The notes beneath the pieces were generated by a model that made no database searches, was not told the DNA's origin, and saw only the letters and a program-made list of their open reading frames with translations. A stretch of DNA of 18,554 bases from Verrucomicrobiota bacterium (GTDB taxonomy: Bacteria; Verrucomicrobiota; Verrucomicrobiia; Limisphaerales; SXQI01), in NCBI GenBank assembly GCA_008933045.1, contig WBXJ01000025.1, positions 1 to 18,554 on the forward strand, read 5' to 3'. The position numbers were made by a program, and so were the translations under genes. Position 1 is the first letter of the stretch. Each line of letters starts with the position of its first letter. Shown here piece after piece: positions 6,632 to 14,176 of this stretch.

Positions 6632-7528
6632 TTGAGCAAAATTTGTATCATTTTTAATCCCATGGCTCGCGGCCACAAAGCGCAAGCCTTGTTCGCTCGT
6701 CTGGGTTCGGTTTGTGATGGGGTGGTGCTCAAACCAACCTGCGCTCAGGGCCATGCGCGGACCCTAGCGGCAGAGGCTGTGGCGGAGGGGTTTTCCACGG
6801 TTGTGGCGGCTGGTGGGGATGGCACGGTCAATGAGGTTGTCAACGGGTTGGTGGATGCTGCTGATGGCGGATTACAACAAGCTCGGCTAGGGATTCTGCC
6901 TATCGGAACGGTGAATGTGTTCGCCCGAGAGTTGGGAATCCCTTTGAATTGGCAAGCGGCGTTGGACGTGATCCGGGGGGATCGAGAGGTTGAGGTTGAT
7001 GTTCCTTACGCCGAGTTTCAAGGAGCTGTAGGACGAGAGAAACGCTCGTTTATTCAATTGGCTGGCGCAGGATGGGATGCGCGAACGATCGAGCTGACTA
7101 CTTGGGAGATGAAGAAAAAGTTCGGATTCCTGGCTTACGTATTTTCGGGGTTGAAGGCACTGGGAGAATCGGGCCATCAGGTCACCGTCAGAACGGCGAA
7201 TGATTCCGCGACAGGACAATTGGTCTTGATTGGTAATGGCCGTTATTATGCAGGGAGCTACCCGCTATTTCATCGAGCGGCGAACTCGGATGGCCTGTTG
7301 GATATCTGCATTTTTGATCGGTTTGATTGGGGGACTTTGCCGAGGTACACGTTAAAATTCCTGACGAATCAACTGTTTCGCCCCGGGGCTTACACTTATT
7401 TTCAGGCGAAGGAGGTCACCTTGTCTGCTGCAACAAATGCGGGACTGGAACTTGAGGGCGAGTTGGTAGGGGGTTTGCCAGCTCATTTTCAAATGAACCC
7501 GAACCGACTTCGTGTGGTTGTGGCCTGA
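6632..7528 (+). CDS. Diacylglycerol kinase-like lipid kinase (DagK/YegS family)
   Basis: ATP-dependent lipid kinase family; members phosphorylate diacylglycerol (DgkB), phosphatidylglycerol (YegS) or related lipids at the inner face of the membrane. The substrate here cannot be told from sequence. 298 residues, normal length. Motifs: CIIFNPMARG at the N-terminus (nucleotide-binding region), AAGGDGTVNEVVNGL (residues 59-73, the signature GGDGT loop), LGILPIGTVNVFARELGIP (86-104, where many members have GTANDFA), GAGWDA, and GNGRYYAGSYPLFHRAANSD near the C-terminal beta sandwich. The start is TTG, chosen because the next residues SKICIIFNP match the family start; no ATG or Shine-Dalgarno is nearby. 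It is a single gene after the rpsP-operon terminator, convergent with the OPT gene. Confidence 0.88.
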   Translation: MSKICIIFNPMARGHKAQALFARLGSVCDGVVLKPTCAQGHARTLAAEAVAEGFSTVVAAGGDGTVNEVVNGLVDAADGGLQQARLGILPIGTVNVFARELGIPLNWQAALDVIRGDREVEVDVPYAEFQGAVGREKRSFIQLAGAGWDARTIELTTWEMKKKFGFLAYVFSGLKALGESGHQVTVRTANDSATGQLVLIGNGRYYAGSYPLFHRAANSDGLLDICIFDRFDWGTLPRYTLKFLTNQLFRPGAYTYFQAKEVTLSAATNAGLELEGELVGGLPAHFQMNPNRLRVVVA

Positions 7529-7550
7529 GGGCGAGATCAAGTCCAGGCCA
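7521..7550. repeat. Inverted repeat between convergent genes
   Basis: TGGCCTG (7521-7527) and CAGGCCA (7544-7550) form a perfect 7-bp stem with a 16-base loop. The left arm includes part of the lipid-kinase stop codon. It lies in the short gap between two convergent genes and could end transcription from either side, but neither strand shows a U-run, so this is tentative. Confidence 0.35.
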
Positions 7551-7559
7551 TCGAATCGT

Positions 7560-9866
7560 TCAGCGTGGGCCCTTGGATGCCAAAAGCTTTTCCCGACCAA
7601 CGAGGAGGAGGAAGATGATAATGACAACGAAAGGTATCAAGCTGAGCAGGTTGGCGTGAGGTCCATGAAAAAATGGGTTGCTGGATTCTGCCCACTGGGT
7701 GACCCGCAAGTCGAAGGATTCGAAAAAGCCAGCAGAGATGGCGATCAAAATCCCCGCAATGGCTCCTCCTGCGATGTAACCAGAGGCAGCTAACACACCC
7801 GGAGACCCGTCGGCATCGGCGACCAAGGTAGCTTCGTCGATCTCCTTGTGCAGTGCTTGCAGGTGTTTGCGACGTTGGCGATCAATATACCAACGAATGA
7901 CCCCACCGATGAACATCGGCGTGGTGGTGGAAATTGGCAAATAAACCCCTACGGCAAAAGCAAGCGAAGGGATGCCGGAAAGCTCCAAAACGACGGCAAT
8001 CATCACGCCCAGCAAAACCAATCCCCACGGTAATTGGCGATCGAGAATTCCTTTGATGATGTAGGACATGAGGGTCGCCTTGGGGGCCTGATATTTTTGG
8101 ACTTCGGTGCCGTCGGGGCGTTTAGAATGCACCCCGTTGATGCCGGGGTCTACCAACCAGACTGCGGCTCCAGTGCTATCCACGAGGTACTTACCAGCGG
8201 GGCCGGCAAGGGTGTCGGTCTTATGCCACACCCGATAGCTGTTGGCATCCTCGCGGGACTGAGGGCCGCGCAAGGATTCATGAGTGTTGAGTTGCGAAAG
8301 GAGTTGTGGAGCGGCACGTAGCCCGGGTGCCACTTGCCCTGCGGGCACATACACAGTGCCAGAATTATTCAGCACCAGCAGGATAGGTCCCAGCACAAGG
8401 GCGGAAGCGATCACGCCGACAAACAGTGCGATTTGTTGATATTTAGGAGTGCCACCCACCAGAAAACCGGTCTTCAAATCCTGCGAAGTAGTTCCACCAT
8501 TGGATGACGCGATGCAGACAATCGCTCCGACAGAAAGGGCCATGACATAATAGCTCTGACCAGTCCACCCGAGGGCCAAAAAGATCAGGCAGGTGAGGAG
8601 GAGTGTGGCAACCGTCATGCCGGAGATCGGGTTGGAGGAGGATCCGATTTCACCCGTCAGCCGAGAGGAGACGGTGACGAAGAGAAATCCGAACACGACG
8701 ATCAAAAGTGCCCCTAATAGATTCATCTGGAGCGTTGGCACGAGTGTAATTGCGGCGAGGAGTAGGATAATACCAATCAGGACAAACTTGATCGGGAGAT
8801 CCACATTAGTGCGGGCTGAAGTGCCTTGAGCACTGGATTTAACGCCGCCAAAATCTCGCAACCCCTCCCTGAGGCCGCGCCAGATAGTGGGCAGGGCGTG
8901 AACGAGCGAAATAATTCCACCCCCAGCAACAGCCCCCGCGCCGATGTAAAGAATGTAAGCCGAACGAATGTCGTTGGGAGACATGTCCTTAATCAATTTA
9001 CCTCCCGGTGCTAGCACGGTGGTTAAGCCCTCTCCAAAAAAACGAATTAACGGAATCAAGAGTAGGTAAGCCAACACGCCCCCTGCAAAAGTGATGCCGG
9101 CGATCCTAGGTCCGATGATGTATCCGACTCCGAGCAACTCAGGAGAGACCTCGACGGCCATGGAACCGGATTGGAGGGGTGGCCCGAAGGTTCTCTCCGA
9201 AACTTCCTTCCATCCTTTGAGGGCGATGTTGCCGGTTTTATAGAGTAAACCGATCGCGAACCCTGCAAAAATAGTGACTGCACTCGGCGCACGAAGCGCA
9301 ATTTTTGTTCCAATCGTCGTGAGCTTGGAGTGATGGTCAAGGTGCGCTGCAACCGATTCCTCGGAGGCTCCCGCTTTTAGAACCTCGGCGCAAGCGGTGC
9401 CTTCTGGGTATTTGAGTAATCCGTGCTGTGCAACGATAAGGGCACGCCGCAACGGGATCATCATGAGCACTCCCAGCAAGCCTCCGAGCAACGCCACCGA
9501 CAGAACGCGTGTGACCTCCAAATCAAATCCGAGGATCAGAATAGCCGGCATGGTGACACCAACACCAAATGCCAACGATTCACCTGCGGAACCTGCTGTC
9601 TGCGCGATGTTATGTTCAAGGATCGTGGCATCCTTGAGACCGAACCGCGCCGCGAGCTTGAAGAGCGTGAGTGAAATGACGGCGACCGGAATGGATGCGG
9701 AAACCGTGATACCCACTTTAAGCACCAGATAAAGGGAGGACGCTCCGAAAAGCATTCCCAACAAAGTGCCAAGGATGACGCCGCGTGCGGAGAACTCGCG
9801 TAACGTCGTGTTGCAAGCTGGGATGTAAGGCTCGAAAGCGGGAGAAGTTTTGGCGTCCATGCTCAT
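7560..9866 (-). CDS. OPT-family oligopeptide transporter
   Basis: Polytopic inner-membrane transporter of the OPT family; bacterial members are thought to take up small peptides or metal-siderophore complexes by proton coupling. The true substrate is unknown. 768 residues with about fifteen hydrophobic spans. Conserved segments: YIPACNTTLREFSARGVILG, EHNIAQTAGSAGESLAFG, KYPEGTACAEVL, EIGSSSNPISGMTVATLLL, SSNGGTTSQDLKTGFLVGG and VGVYLPISTTTPMFIGG. Between two membrane parts is a soluble insertion of about 100 residues (about 500-597), rich in turns and charged residues. The start at 9866 (MSMD) or the ATG 6 bases later (MDAK) are equally possible; no Shine-Dalgarno separates them. It is divergent from uppP, with a promoter candidate just upstream. 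Confidence 0.92.
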   Translation of the reverse strand: MSMDAKTSPAFEPYIPACNTTLREFSARGVILGTLLGMLFGASSLYLVLKVGITVSASIPVAVISLTLFKLAARFGLKDATILEHNIAQTAGSAGESLAFGVGVTMPAILILGFDLEVTRVLSVALLGGLLGVLMMIPLRRALIVAQHGLLKYPEGTACAEVLKAGASEESVAAHLDHHSKLTTIGTKIALRAPSAVTIFAGFAIGLLYKTGNIALKGWKEVSERTFGPPLQSGSMAVEVSPELLGVGYIIGPRIAGITFAGGVLAYLLLIPLIRFFGEGLTTVLAPGGKLIKDMSPNDIRSAYILYIGAGAVAGGGIISLVHALPTIWRGLREGLRDFGGVKSSAQGTSARTNVDLPIKFVLIGIILLLAAITLVPTLQMNLLGALLIVVFGFLFVTVSSRLTGEIGSSSNPISGMTVATLLLTCLIFLALGWTGQSYYVMALSVGAIVCIASSNGGTTSQDLKTGFLVGGTPKYQQIALFVGVIASALVLGPILLVLNNSGTVYVPAGQVAPGLRAAPQLLSQLNTHESLRGPQSREDANSYRVWHKTDTLAGPAGKYLVDSTGAAVWLVDPGINGVHSKRPDGTEVQKYQAPKATLMSYIIKGILDRQLPWGLVLLGVMIAVVLELSGIPSLAFAVGVYLPISTTTPMFIGGVIRWYIDRQRRKHLQALHKEIDEATLVADADGSPGVLAASGYIAGGAIAGILIAISAGFFESFDLRVTQWAESSNPFFHGPHANLLSLIPFVVIIIFLLLVGREKLLASKGPR

Positions 9867-9887
9867 GATCGTTTGGAGAACAGGCTC

Positions 9888-9916
9888 ACTATGCAGCGGA
9901 GAGGGGGCGGGGTCAA
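9888..9916 (-). promoter_or_regulatory. Probable promoter of the OPT transporter gene
   Basis: On the minus strand TTGACC (9916-9911), a 17-base spacer and CATAGT (9893-9888) resemble a sigma70 promoter with optimal spacing. Transcription would start about 9881, about 15 bases before the ATG at 9866. Confidence 0.5.
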
Positions 9917-9936
9917 TCGTCCAGTCAGGCGCCCCC
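9903..9936. repeat. Inverted repeat over the OPT promoter
   Basis: GGGGGCG (9903-9909) and CGCCCCC (9930-9936) form a perfect 7-base inverted repeat spaced by 20 bases. The left arm lies in the spacer of the OPT promoter candidate and the right arm just upstream of its -35 box. This is where a repressor or a two-site regulator could bind and affect either divergent gene. Confidence 0.4.
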
Positions 9937-9941
9937 GTTTA

Positions 9942-9970
9942 TTGGATTGTCAGGGTGAGGATCTTAACAT
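9942..9970 (+). promoter_or_regulatory. Possible uppP promoter
   Basis: TTGGAT (9942-9947), a 17-base spacer and TAACAT (9965-9970). The start point would be about 9977, only about 5 bases before the uppP ATG, giving an almost leaderless mRNA. Weak by sequence alone. Confidence 0.28.
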
Positions 9971-9981
9971 GTAGTAGAAGG

Positions 9982-10770
9982 ATGCCAGAATGGTTGAGCG
10001 TTATTATTTTAGGGGTGGTGGAGGGGATCACCGAGTTTTTACCCATTTCCTCAACAGGTCACATGCTGTTAGTGGAACATTTTCTCCCGCACAAACAATC
10101 GGAAGTGTTCTTGGCGGTGGTGCAATGTGGGGCGGTCCTGGCGGTGCTGACGGTCTTTGCCGCGCGGGTCAAAGATTTGCTGCGGAACTGGTCGCAGCCG
10201 CAGAATCTTGATTATTTATTGAAGTTGGCCGTGGCGTTTGCCATCACGGTAGCCGGAGGTTTGGTGTTAAAGAAACTCGGATTCAAACTCCCGAAAGAAG
10301 TGGGACCTATTGCGATTGCGACACTCATCGGCGGCGTGTTGATTCTGTTCGTGGAGTGGGTGATGCGTGGGAAGCAGCTCGTGAACGAGATCCATTGGCT
10401 CGTTGCCATTGCGATTGGGGTGTCGCAATTACTCGCGGTTGTATTCCCGGGGTCCTCACGGAGTGGCACCACCATTCTAATGGCTTTAACGATGGGGTTG
10501 GCGCGACCGGCTGCGGCAGAATTCTCGTTCTTACTCGGCATACCTACGCTGTTAGCTGCGGGAGCGTTCGAGGTTTTCCAAGAGTTACAACATCCCAACC
10601 CGATTGCTCCTGTGCATTGGGATATGCTGCTGCTCGGGACGGTGGTTGCCGCCATTGTGGCGTTCATCGTCGTTAAATGGATGATGAGTTATATCCGCAC
10701 CCACACCTTTGCGGCCTTTGGTTGGTACCGGATTGTGGCAGGGGCACTGATTCTGCTGCTCGTGCGATGA
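9982..10770 (+). CDS. uppP: Undecaprenyl-diphosphatase (UppP/BacA)
   Basis: Integral membrane phosphatase that removes a phosphate from undecaprenyl diphosphate and so recycles the lipid carrier for peptidoglycan and other cell-wall polymers; overproduction gives bacitracin resistance in other bacteria. 262 residues, usual length. Signature motifs: GVVEGITEFLPISSTGH (residues 11-27) with the catalytic-region Glu and Ser/His, and PGSSRSGTT (156-164) with the conserved Arg160, followed by ARPAAAEFSFLLGIP (174-188). Several hydrophobic spans cover the rest. The ATG at 9982 is directly preceded by AGAAGG, too close for a normal Shine-Dalgarno; a TTG at 9994 would give better spacing but lose part of the usual N-terminus. 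It ends 7 bases before the convergent LysE-family gene. Confidence 0.95.
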   Translation: MPEWLSVIILGVVEGITEFLPISSTGHMLLVEHFLPHKQSEVFLAVVQCGAVLAVLTVFAARVKDLLRNWSQPQNLDYLLKLAVAFAITVAGGLVLKKLGFKLPKEVGPIAIATLIGGVLILFVEWVMRGKQLVNEIHWLVAIAIGVSQLLAVVFPGSSRSGTTILMALTMGLARPAAAEFSFLLGIPTLLAAGAFEVFQELQHPNPIAPVHWDMLLLGTVVAAIVAFIVVKWMMSYIRTHTFAAFGWYRIVAGALILLLVR

Positions 10771-10777
10771 ATCTCTG

Positions 10778-11443
10778 TCAGTCGGGTTGACCAAGGGTTC
10801 TACAAAAGCGGTAGCCAAAATACGCGGCGGTCAGTAAGAGGGAGAGTCCCGAAAAATGCGCCATGCGAAGTAGAGTCTTGTTCGAAAATTTTCCATGCCC
10901 GCGCGAAACTGTAAAGCTGAGAATCGAAAACCAAATCATTCCCCCAATAAAATTCCCGAGACCGCAAACGGACTTGGCTCGCAGATCGTTGGTGACCAGA
11001 CCGTGTGAAATGAAGTTGGTGGACATCGCCAACCAGTAAAGGAGGACTCCGGGATTGGCGAGCACTCGCACGAATCCGATCATGAACGCGGTGTGCGGAT
11101 GGAACCGTTGTTCGATGTCTTCCACTGGGTGCGTCGTGCGTGGAAGTTCCTGAGCACGGAGATATCTCCAACCCAAGATTAACATGAGCAGGAAGCTGAT
11201 GAACTCAATGGTCAGCCTAAAAACATTAGAGTCGAACAGTTGAGTAAAACCCGCAAAGGCGATTGCAAAATAAACAATGTCCATCGCCATCGCACCTGCG
11301 CCAATCATCAAAGCCCACCACAAGCCACGATTCGCACCCTCGTTCAGGATGGTCACATTGATTGGGCCGACAGGGATGCAGCCTAAAAAGCCAAACACCA
11401 ACCCGGTCAGTAAGGCTCGCACCAGTGAGTAAGTTTCTTCCAT
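10778..11443 (-). CDS. LysE-family amino-acid exporter-like membrane protein
   Basis: Probable inner-membrane exporter of the LysE/RhtB superfamily; members export amino acids such as lysine, threonine or homoserine lactone, but the substrate cannot be assigned here. 221 residues with about six hydrophobic spans. The N-terminal span holds GCIPVGPINVTIL, the family signature (usually PGP or PVGP followed by a polar residue), and is followed by RGLWWALMIGAGAMAMDIVY, which fits the LysE second helix. A later segment, GFVRVLANPGVLLYWLAM, matches the conserved NP motif in helix four. It begins 10 bases after the pssA stop, so the two are probably co-transcribed. No Shine-Dalgarno is visible. The function beyond the family is open. 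Confidence 0.85.
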   Translation of the reverse strand: MEETYSLVRALLTGLVFGFLGCIPVGPINVTILNEGANRGLWWALMIGAGAMAMDIVYFAIAFAGFTQLFDSNVFRLTIEFISFLLMLILGWRYLRAQELPRTTHPVEDIEQRFHPHTAFMIGFVRVLANPGVLLYWLAMSTNFISHGLVTNDLRAKSVCGLGNFIGGMIWFSILSFTVSRGHGKFSNKTLLRMAHFSGLSLLLTAAYFGYRFCRTLGQPD

Positions 11444-11453
11444 GTGTGAATTT

Positions 11454-12326
11454 TTAACTTACTGAAATGGGGGCTCCGTCATCGTGATCCTCGTCCTCAT
11501 CTTCGATTCCTCGACGCATTTTATGAGAGATGCGAGGGCGGATAAATCCATAGATGAGATAGGCGGTGAAAATAGCGGGCAGCACAATGGGCAAGAGGAG
11601 TTTGTGAGCAATGACAAGTAAACCGACACTGAGAGTCAATACCACCGTTTTAAAGAAAGGTCGGGTGGCTCTCATATCGAGCTTTTTGAAGGAAGGATAT
11701 CGCACTTCGCTCACCATCATGATCGACAAAAAGATCATAATGACCGGCAAGGAGTAACGCCAATAACTGACACCAAAATCCTTATCCTCCCACCACAGAA
11801 TGAAGAGCGTGAGGGAGGCCACCAATCCTGCCGCGGCAGGGATAGGAAAACCGAGAAAGTCGGTGGATCGATGACCGGTGGAAATTGTGGCTAGGCAATT
11901 AAAACGGGCCAGTCGAAACGCGCCACAGATGAGATAGATCGAGGCGATAAACCAGCCAATCCCCGGATGGTTCACGAACACATCCTTGAGCACGATCCTA
12001 TGCACCAGAAACGCCGGAGCCACCCCAAAGGAGACCACATCCGCCAAGGAATCGAACTCCCGTCCGAAAGGACTTTCGGCTCCCCCCATTCGGGCCACAC
12101 GCCCATCGAGCAGATCAAAAATACAAGCGAGTAAAATCAAGCCGATAGCAATGCGGATTGTGGAATTAAAAGTTGGAGACCCCACATCAGCCTCGACGAT
12201 TTTCGTTAACGCGAGAAACCCACAGAAAAGGTTGCCTGCGGTCATCAGGTTGGGGAGAAAATAAACCTTCAGCCGCGCATGGTCGTCGCCGGTCTCAATC
12301 CGTTTATCTTTAGCTTCGAGCCGCAT
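11454..12326 (-). CDS. pssA: CDP-diacylglycerol-serine O-phosphatidyltransferase
   Basis: Membrane enzyme of the CDP-alcohol phosphatidyltransferase class that joins CDP-diacylglycerol and serine to phosphatidylserine, the precursor of phosphatidylethanolamine. 290 residues. The catalytic motif is complete: D71-x2-D74-G75-x2-A78-R79-x8-G88-x3-D92-x3-D96, within FDLLDGRVARMGG and GREFDSLAD. The N-terminal LPNLMTAGNLFCGFLAL is typical of type II PssA. About eight hydrophobic spans follow. The C-terminus is a very acidic tail (IEDEDEDHDDGAP). No psd (phosphatidylserine decarboxylase) lies next to it, although the two are often paired. A phosphatidylglycerophosphate synthase is less likely because of the long C-terminal part and the N-terminal motif. 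The 291 bases upstream hold no convincing promoter. Confidence 0.9.
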   Translation of the reverse strand: MRLEAKDKRIETGDDHARLKVYFLPNLMTAGNLFCGFLALTKIVEADVGSPTFNSTIRIAIGLILLACIFDLLDGRVARMGGAESPFGREFDSLADVVSFGVAPAFLVHRIVLKDVFVNHPGIGWFIASIYLICGAFRLARFNCLATISTGHRSTDFLGFPIPAAAGLVASLTLFILWWEDKDFGVSYWRYSLPVIMIFLSIMMVSEVRYPSFKKLDMRATRPFFKTVVLTLSVGLLVIAHKLLLPIVLPAIFTAYLIYGFIRPRISHKMRRGIEDEDEDHDDGAPISVS

Positions 12327-12617
12327 GTTAGGTGTTTCTCTCGCTGAGAATATGACGCTCGAGATTTGTAGAAGGGACTGCCGAGCCTACGCGCCGCGCT
12401 TGTCGAATGAGTTGGCAACAAACCGCTAACTCCCCAACACGCCGGATCGTTTTCCCCACGAACACATAACGCACGCACGAAACCACGATTCTGAGACTAT
12501 GCCCGCTTTAAGGGGTTGGAAAGTGATTTTCATCTTCAACGGCACGAAGGTGGACTTTCCTTCTGTTTCTCCTTAGTGTCTCAAGTCAAACTCGTTGTGA
12601 CTCGCATAACCCAATCA

Positions 12618-14147
12618 ATGTGGCCTCAAATTCAACTTTTCCGACGCGTCCACCTCTGGGCCGCGCTCATTGGGGTCGGCCTGAACCTCGGGTGGCTGGC
12701 ATCCTCCGTGCAGGCTCAACAATTCACGGGTGAGGACAAGGCGCAGAGGCTTTGCGCTCTCTGCCATCTTTACACCGACCCTTCGGTGCTGGATCAAAAG
12801 ACCTGGAAGCAAGGTGCGTTGCCGTTGATGGCTAAAATGCTCGGCATCAAACCGAGTCTTGGTAACACACCCGAAGGCCAGCAAATGCTGAGTGATTGGG
12901 AGGATATCTGTAATTATATTTATTCTGCGGCACCTACCAATGCGCTGCCACAGGTGCCACACGCGCCGATTGATCTTGGTCTGCGCCAGTTTCAACCAGT
13001 GCCCTTGAGCTACCGTCCCGCGGCCTCAGCGACGACGCTGTTGAAGGTTGATTCAGGGCGACGACTTCTCTTCGCTGGGAACAGCGACTCACAACAATTG
13101 GATGTTTTGGATTTTCAAGGGAAGTTGCTCTCCAAATTGTCGCTCAGCAATCCGCCGGTTGCTTTGAGTTTCCAAGGAGACCGTGCGTTCATCACCCAAA
13201 TTGGTTCACTGGGACCTTCGGATATTCCTTCAGGAAAACTCTCCGTCGCCACGCTCAATTCCAATGGGTTCTCTGGCTTAACGGTTTTGCTAACCAACTT
13301 GCATCGGGCAACGGAGACGGTGATGGGGGATCTGGATGGTGATGGCGACCTCGATTTAGTCATCACGACCTATGGTCATAATCTTGGCCATTTTTCGTGG
13401 TATGAAAACATGGGGAACGACCGCTATGTGGAGCACTTACTGATCGATCGACCCGGCGCGATTAAAGCGGTGATTCGTGATCTGAACGGCGACAATCGTG
13501 CTGATATCATCGTGCAGATGGCGCAAGGCCGTGAGGGGATTTTCCTGCTCAGCAACCAAGGGAACAAAGAGTTCACCGAAGCGCCGTTGCTTCAATTTCA
13601 TGCAGCGTGGGGATCGGCTTCTTTTGAGCTGATCGATTTTAACGGCGATGGGGCGTTGGATCTGATGGTGGCGAATGGGGACAGCGGGGAGTATCCTACT
13701 TGCCTGCGTGCTTACCATGGCGTCCGGCTTTATCTCAATGATGGCCGCCTTAGTTTTCGTCAGGCTTGGTTTTACCCAATGAATGGAGCCTACAAAACGA
13801 TTACTTCGGACTTTGATGGCGATGGGGATCTTGATATTGGCGCTATCTCTTACTTTCCAGATTACCTTAAACAGCCGGCAGAAAGTTTCATTTATTTTGA
13901 AAACCAAGGTGATTTTCAATTCAAGCCTTTCAGTTTCCCCCAGGCTTATTCTGGGCGTTGGATCACGATGGATGCTGGGGATGTGGACGCGGATGGATCG
14001 TTGGATCTAGTCCTAGGGGCTGCTAACCGCACTCCTTTCTTGGTGCGACCTGATATCAAGAAACTTTGGGAAACTAACGGGACGGCACTCCTAGTGTTGA
14101 AGAACCAAAAAAATAAGCTCAAACAAACGACCGTCAAAACTCCCTGA
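12618..14147 (+). CDS. Exported cytochrome c-like / FG-GAP (VCBS) repeat protein
   Basis: Predicted exported protein of 509 residues. The signal peptide has basic residues (LFRRVH), a hydrophobic core and a likely cut after Ala33 (SVQA/QQ). A single c-type heme motif CALCH (residues 46-50) sits at the mature N-terminus, with candidate axial Met at 71 or 74 in LMAKMLG. Five calcium-loop repeats of FG-GAP/VCBS type follow: DLDGDGDLD (238), DLNGDNRAD (288), DFNGDGALD (340), DFDGDGDLD (398) and DVDADGSLD (455), suggesting a beta-propeller. Role unknown: electron transfer linked to binding or catalysis outside the membrane is an inference. The ATG at 12618 was chosen for its signal peptide; the frame is open upstream to a TTG at 12516. 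No Shine-Dalgarno or convincing promoter is seen in the 12327-12617 gap. Convergent with the ABC genes. Confidence 0.8.
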   Translation: MWPQIQLFRRVHLWAALIGVGLNLGWLASSVQAQQFTGEDKAQRLCALCHLYTDPSVLDQKTWKQGALPLMAKMLGIKPSLGNTPEGQQMLSDWEDICNYIYSAAPTNALPQVPHAPIDLGLRQFQPVPLSYRPAASATTLLKVDSGRRLLFAGNSDSQQLDVLDFQGKLLSKLSLSNPPVALSFQGDRAFITQIGSLGPSDIPSGKLSVATLNSNGFSGLTVLLTNLHRATETVMGDLDGDGDLDLVITTYGHNLGHFSWYENMGNDRYVEHLLIDRPGAIKAVIRDLNGDNRADIIVQMAQGREGIFLLSNQGNKEFTEAPLLQFHAAWGSASFELIDFNGDGALDLMVANGDSGEYPTCLRAYHGVRLYLNDGRLSFRQAWFYPMNGAYKTITSDFDGDGDLDIGAISYFPDYLKQPAESFIYFENQGDFQFKPFSFPQAYSGRWITMDAGDVDADGSLDLVLGAANRTPFLVRPDIKKLWETNGTALLVLKNQKNKLKQTTVKTP

Positions 14148-14175
14148 GCGAAGCATTGCCGATTGCACGCTCGGG
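14143..14175 (-). terminator. Possible terminator of the ABC-transporter operon
   Basis: CCTGAGCG (14143-14150) and CGCTCGGG (14168-14175) form an 8-bp stem with one G-T pair and a 17-base loop. On the minus strand the stem is followed by AGTTTTGA, a short T-run, so it could end transcription of the minus-strand ABC genes. It overlaps the stop of the convergent cytochrome-like gene. Confidence 0.4.
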
Positions 14176-14176
14176 A

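Noticed and set aside
9397..9732. Long plus-strand frames opposite the OPT gene
   Set aside because: Rich in Ser/Arg/Pro and without motifs, as expected for the antisense of a membrane-protein gene; the OPT frame is fully supported.
6632..12326. One dedicated envelope-lipid gene cluster (lipid kinase, uppP, pssA)
   Set aside because: The genes are in separate, differently oriented transcription units with an OPT transporter and an exporter between them; their nearness may be chance.
12269..12478. Small minus-strand frame upstream of pssA
   Set aside because: It overlaps the pssA start in another frame and its translation shows no domain or coding pattern.
12516..12617. TTG start 34 codons upstream for the cytochrome-like protein, with AGGGG directly before it
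   Set aside because: It would bury the signal peptide inside the protein, and the purine stretch touches the start codon, too close to act as a Shine-Dalgarno.
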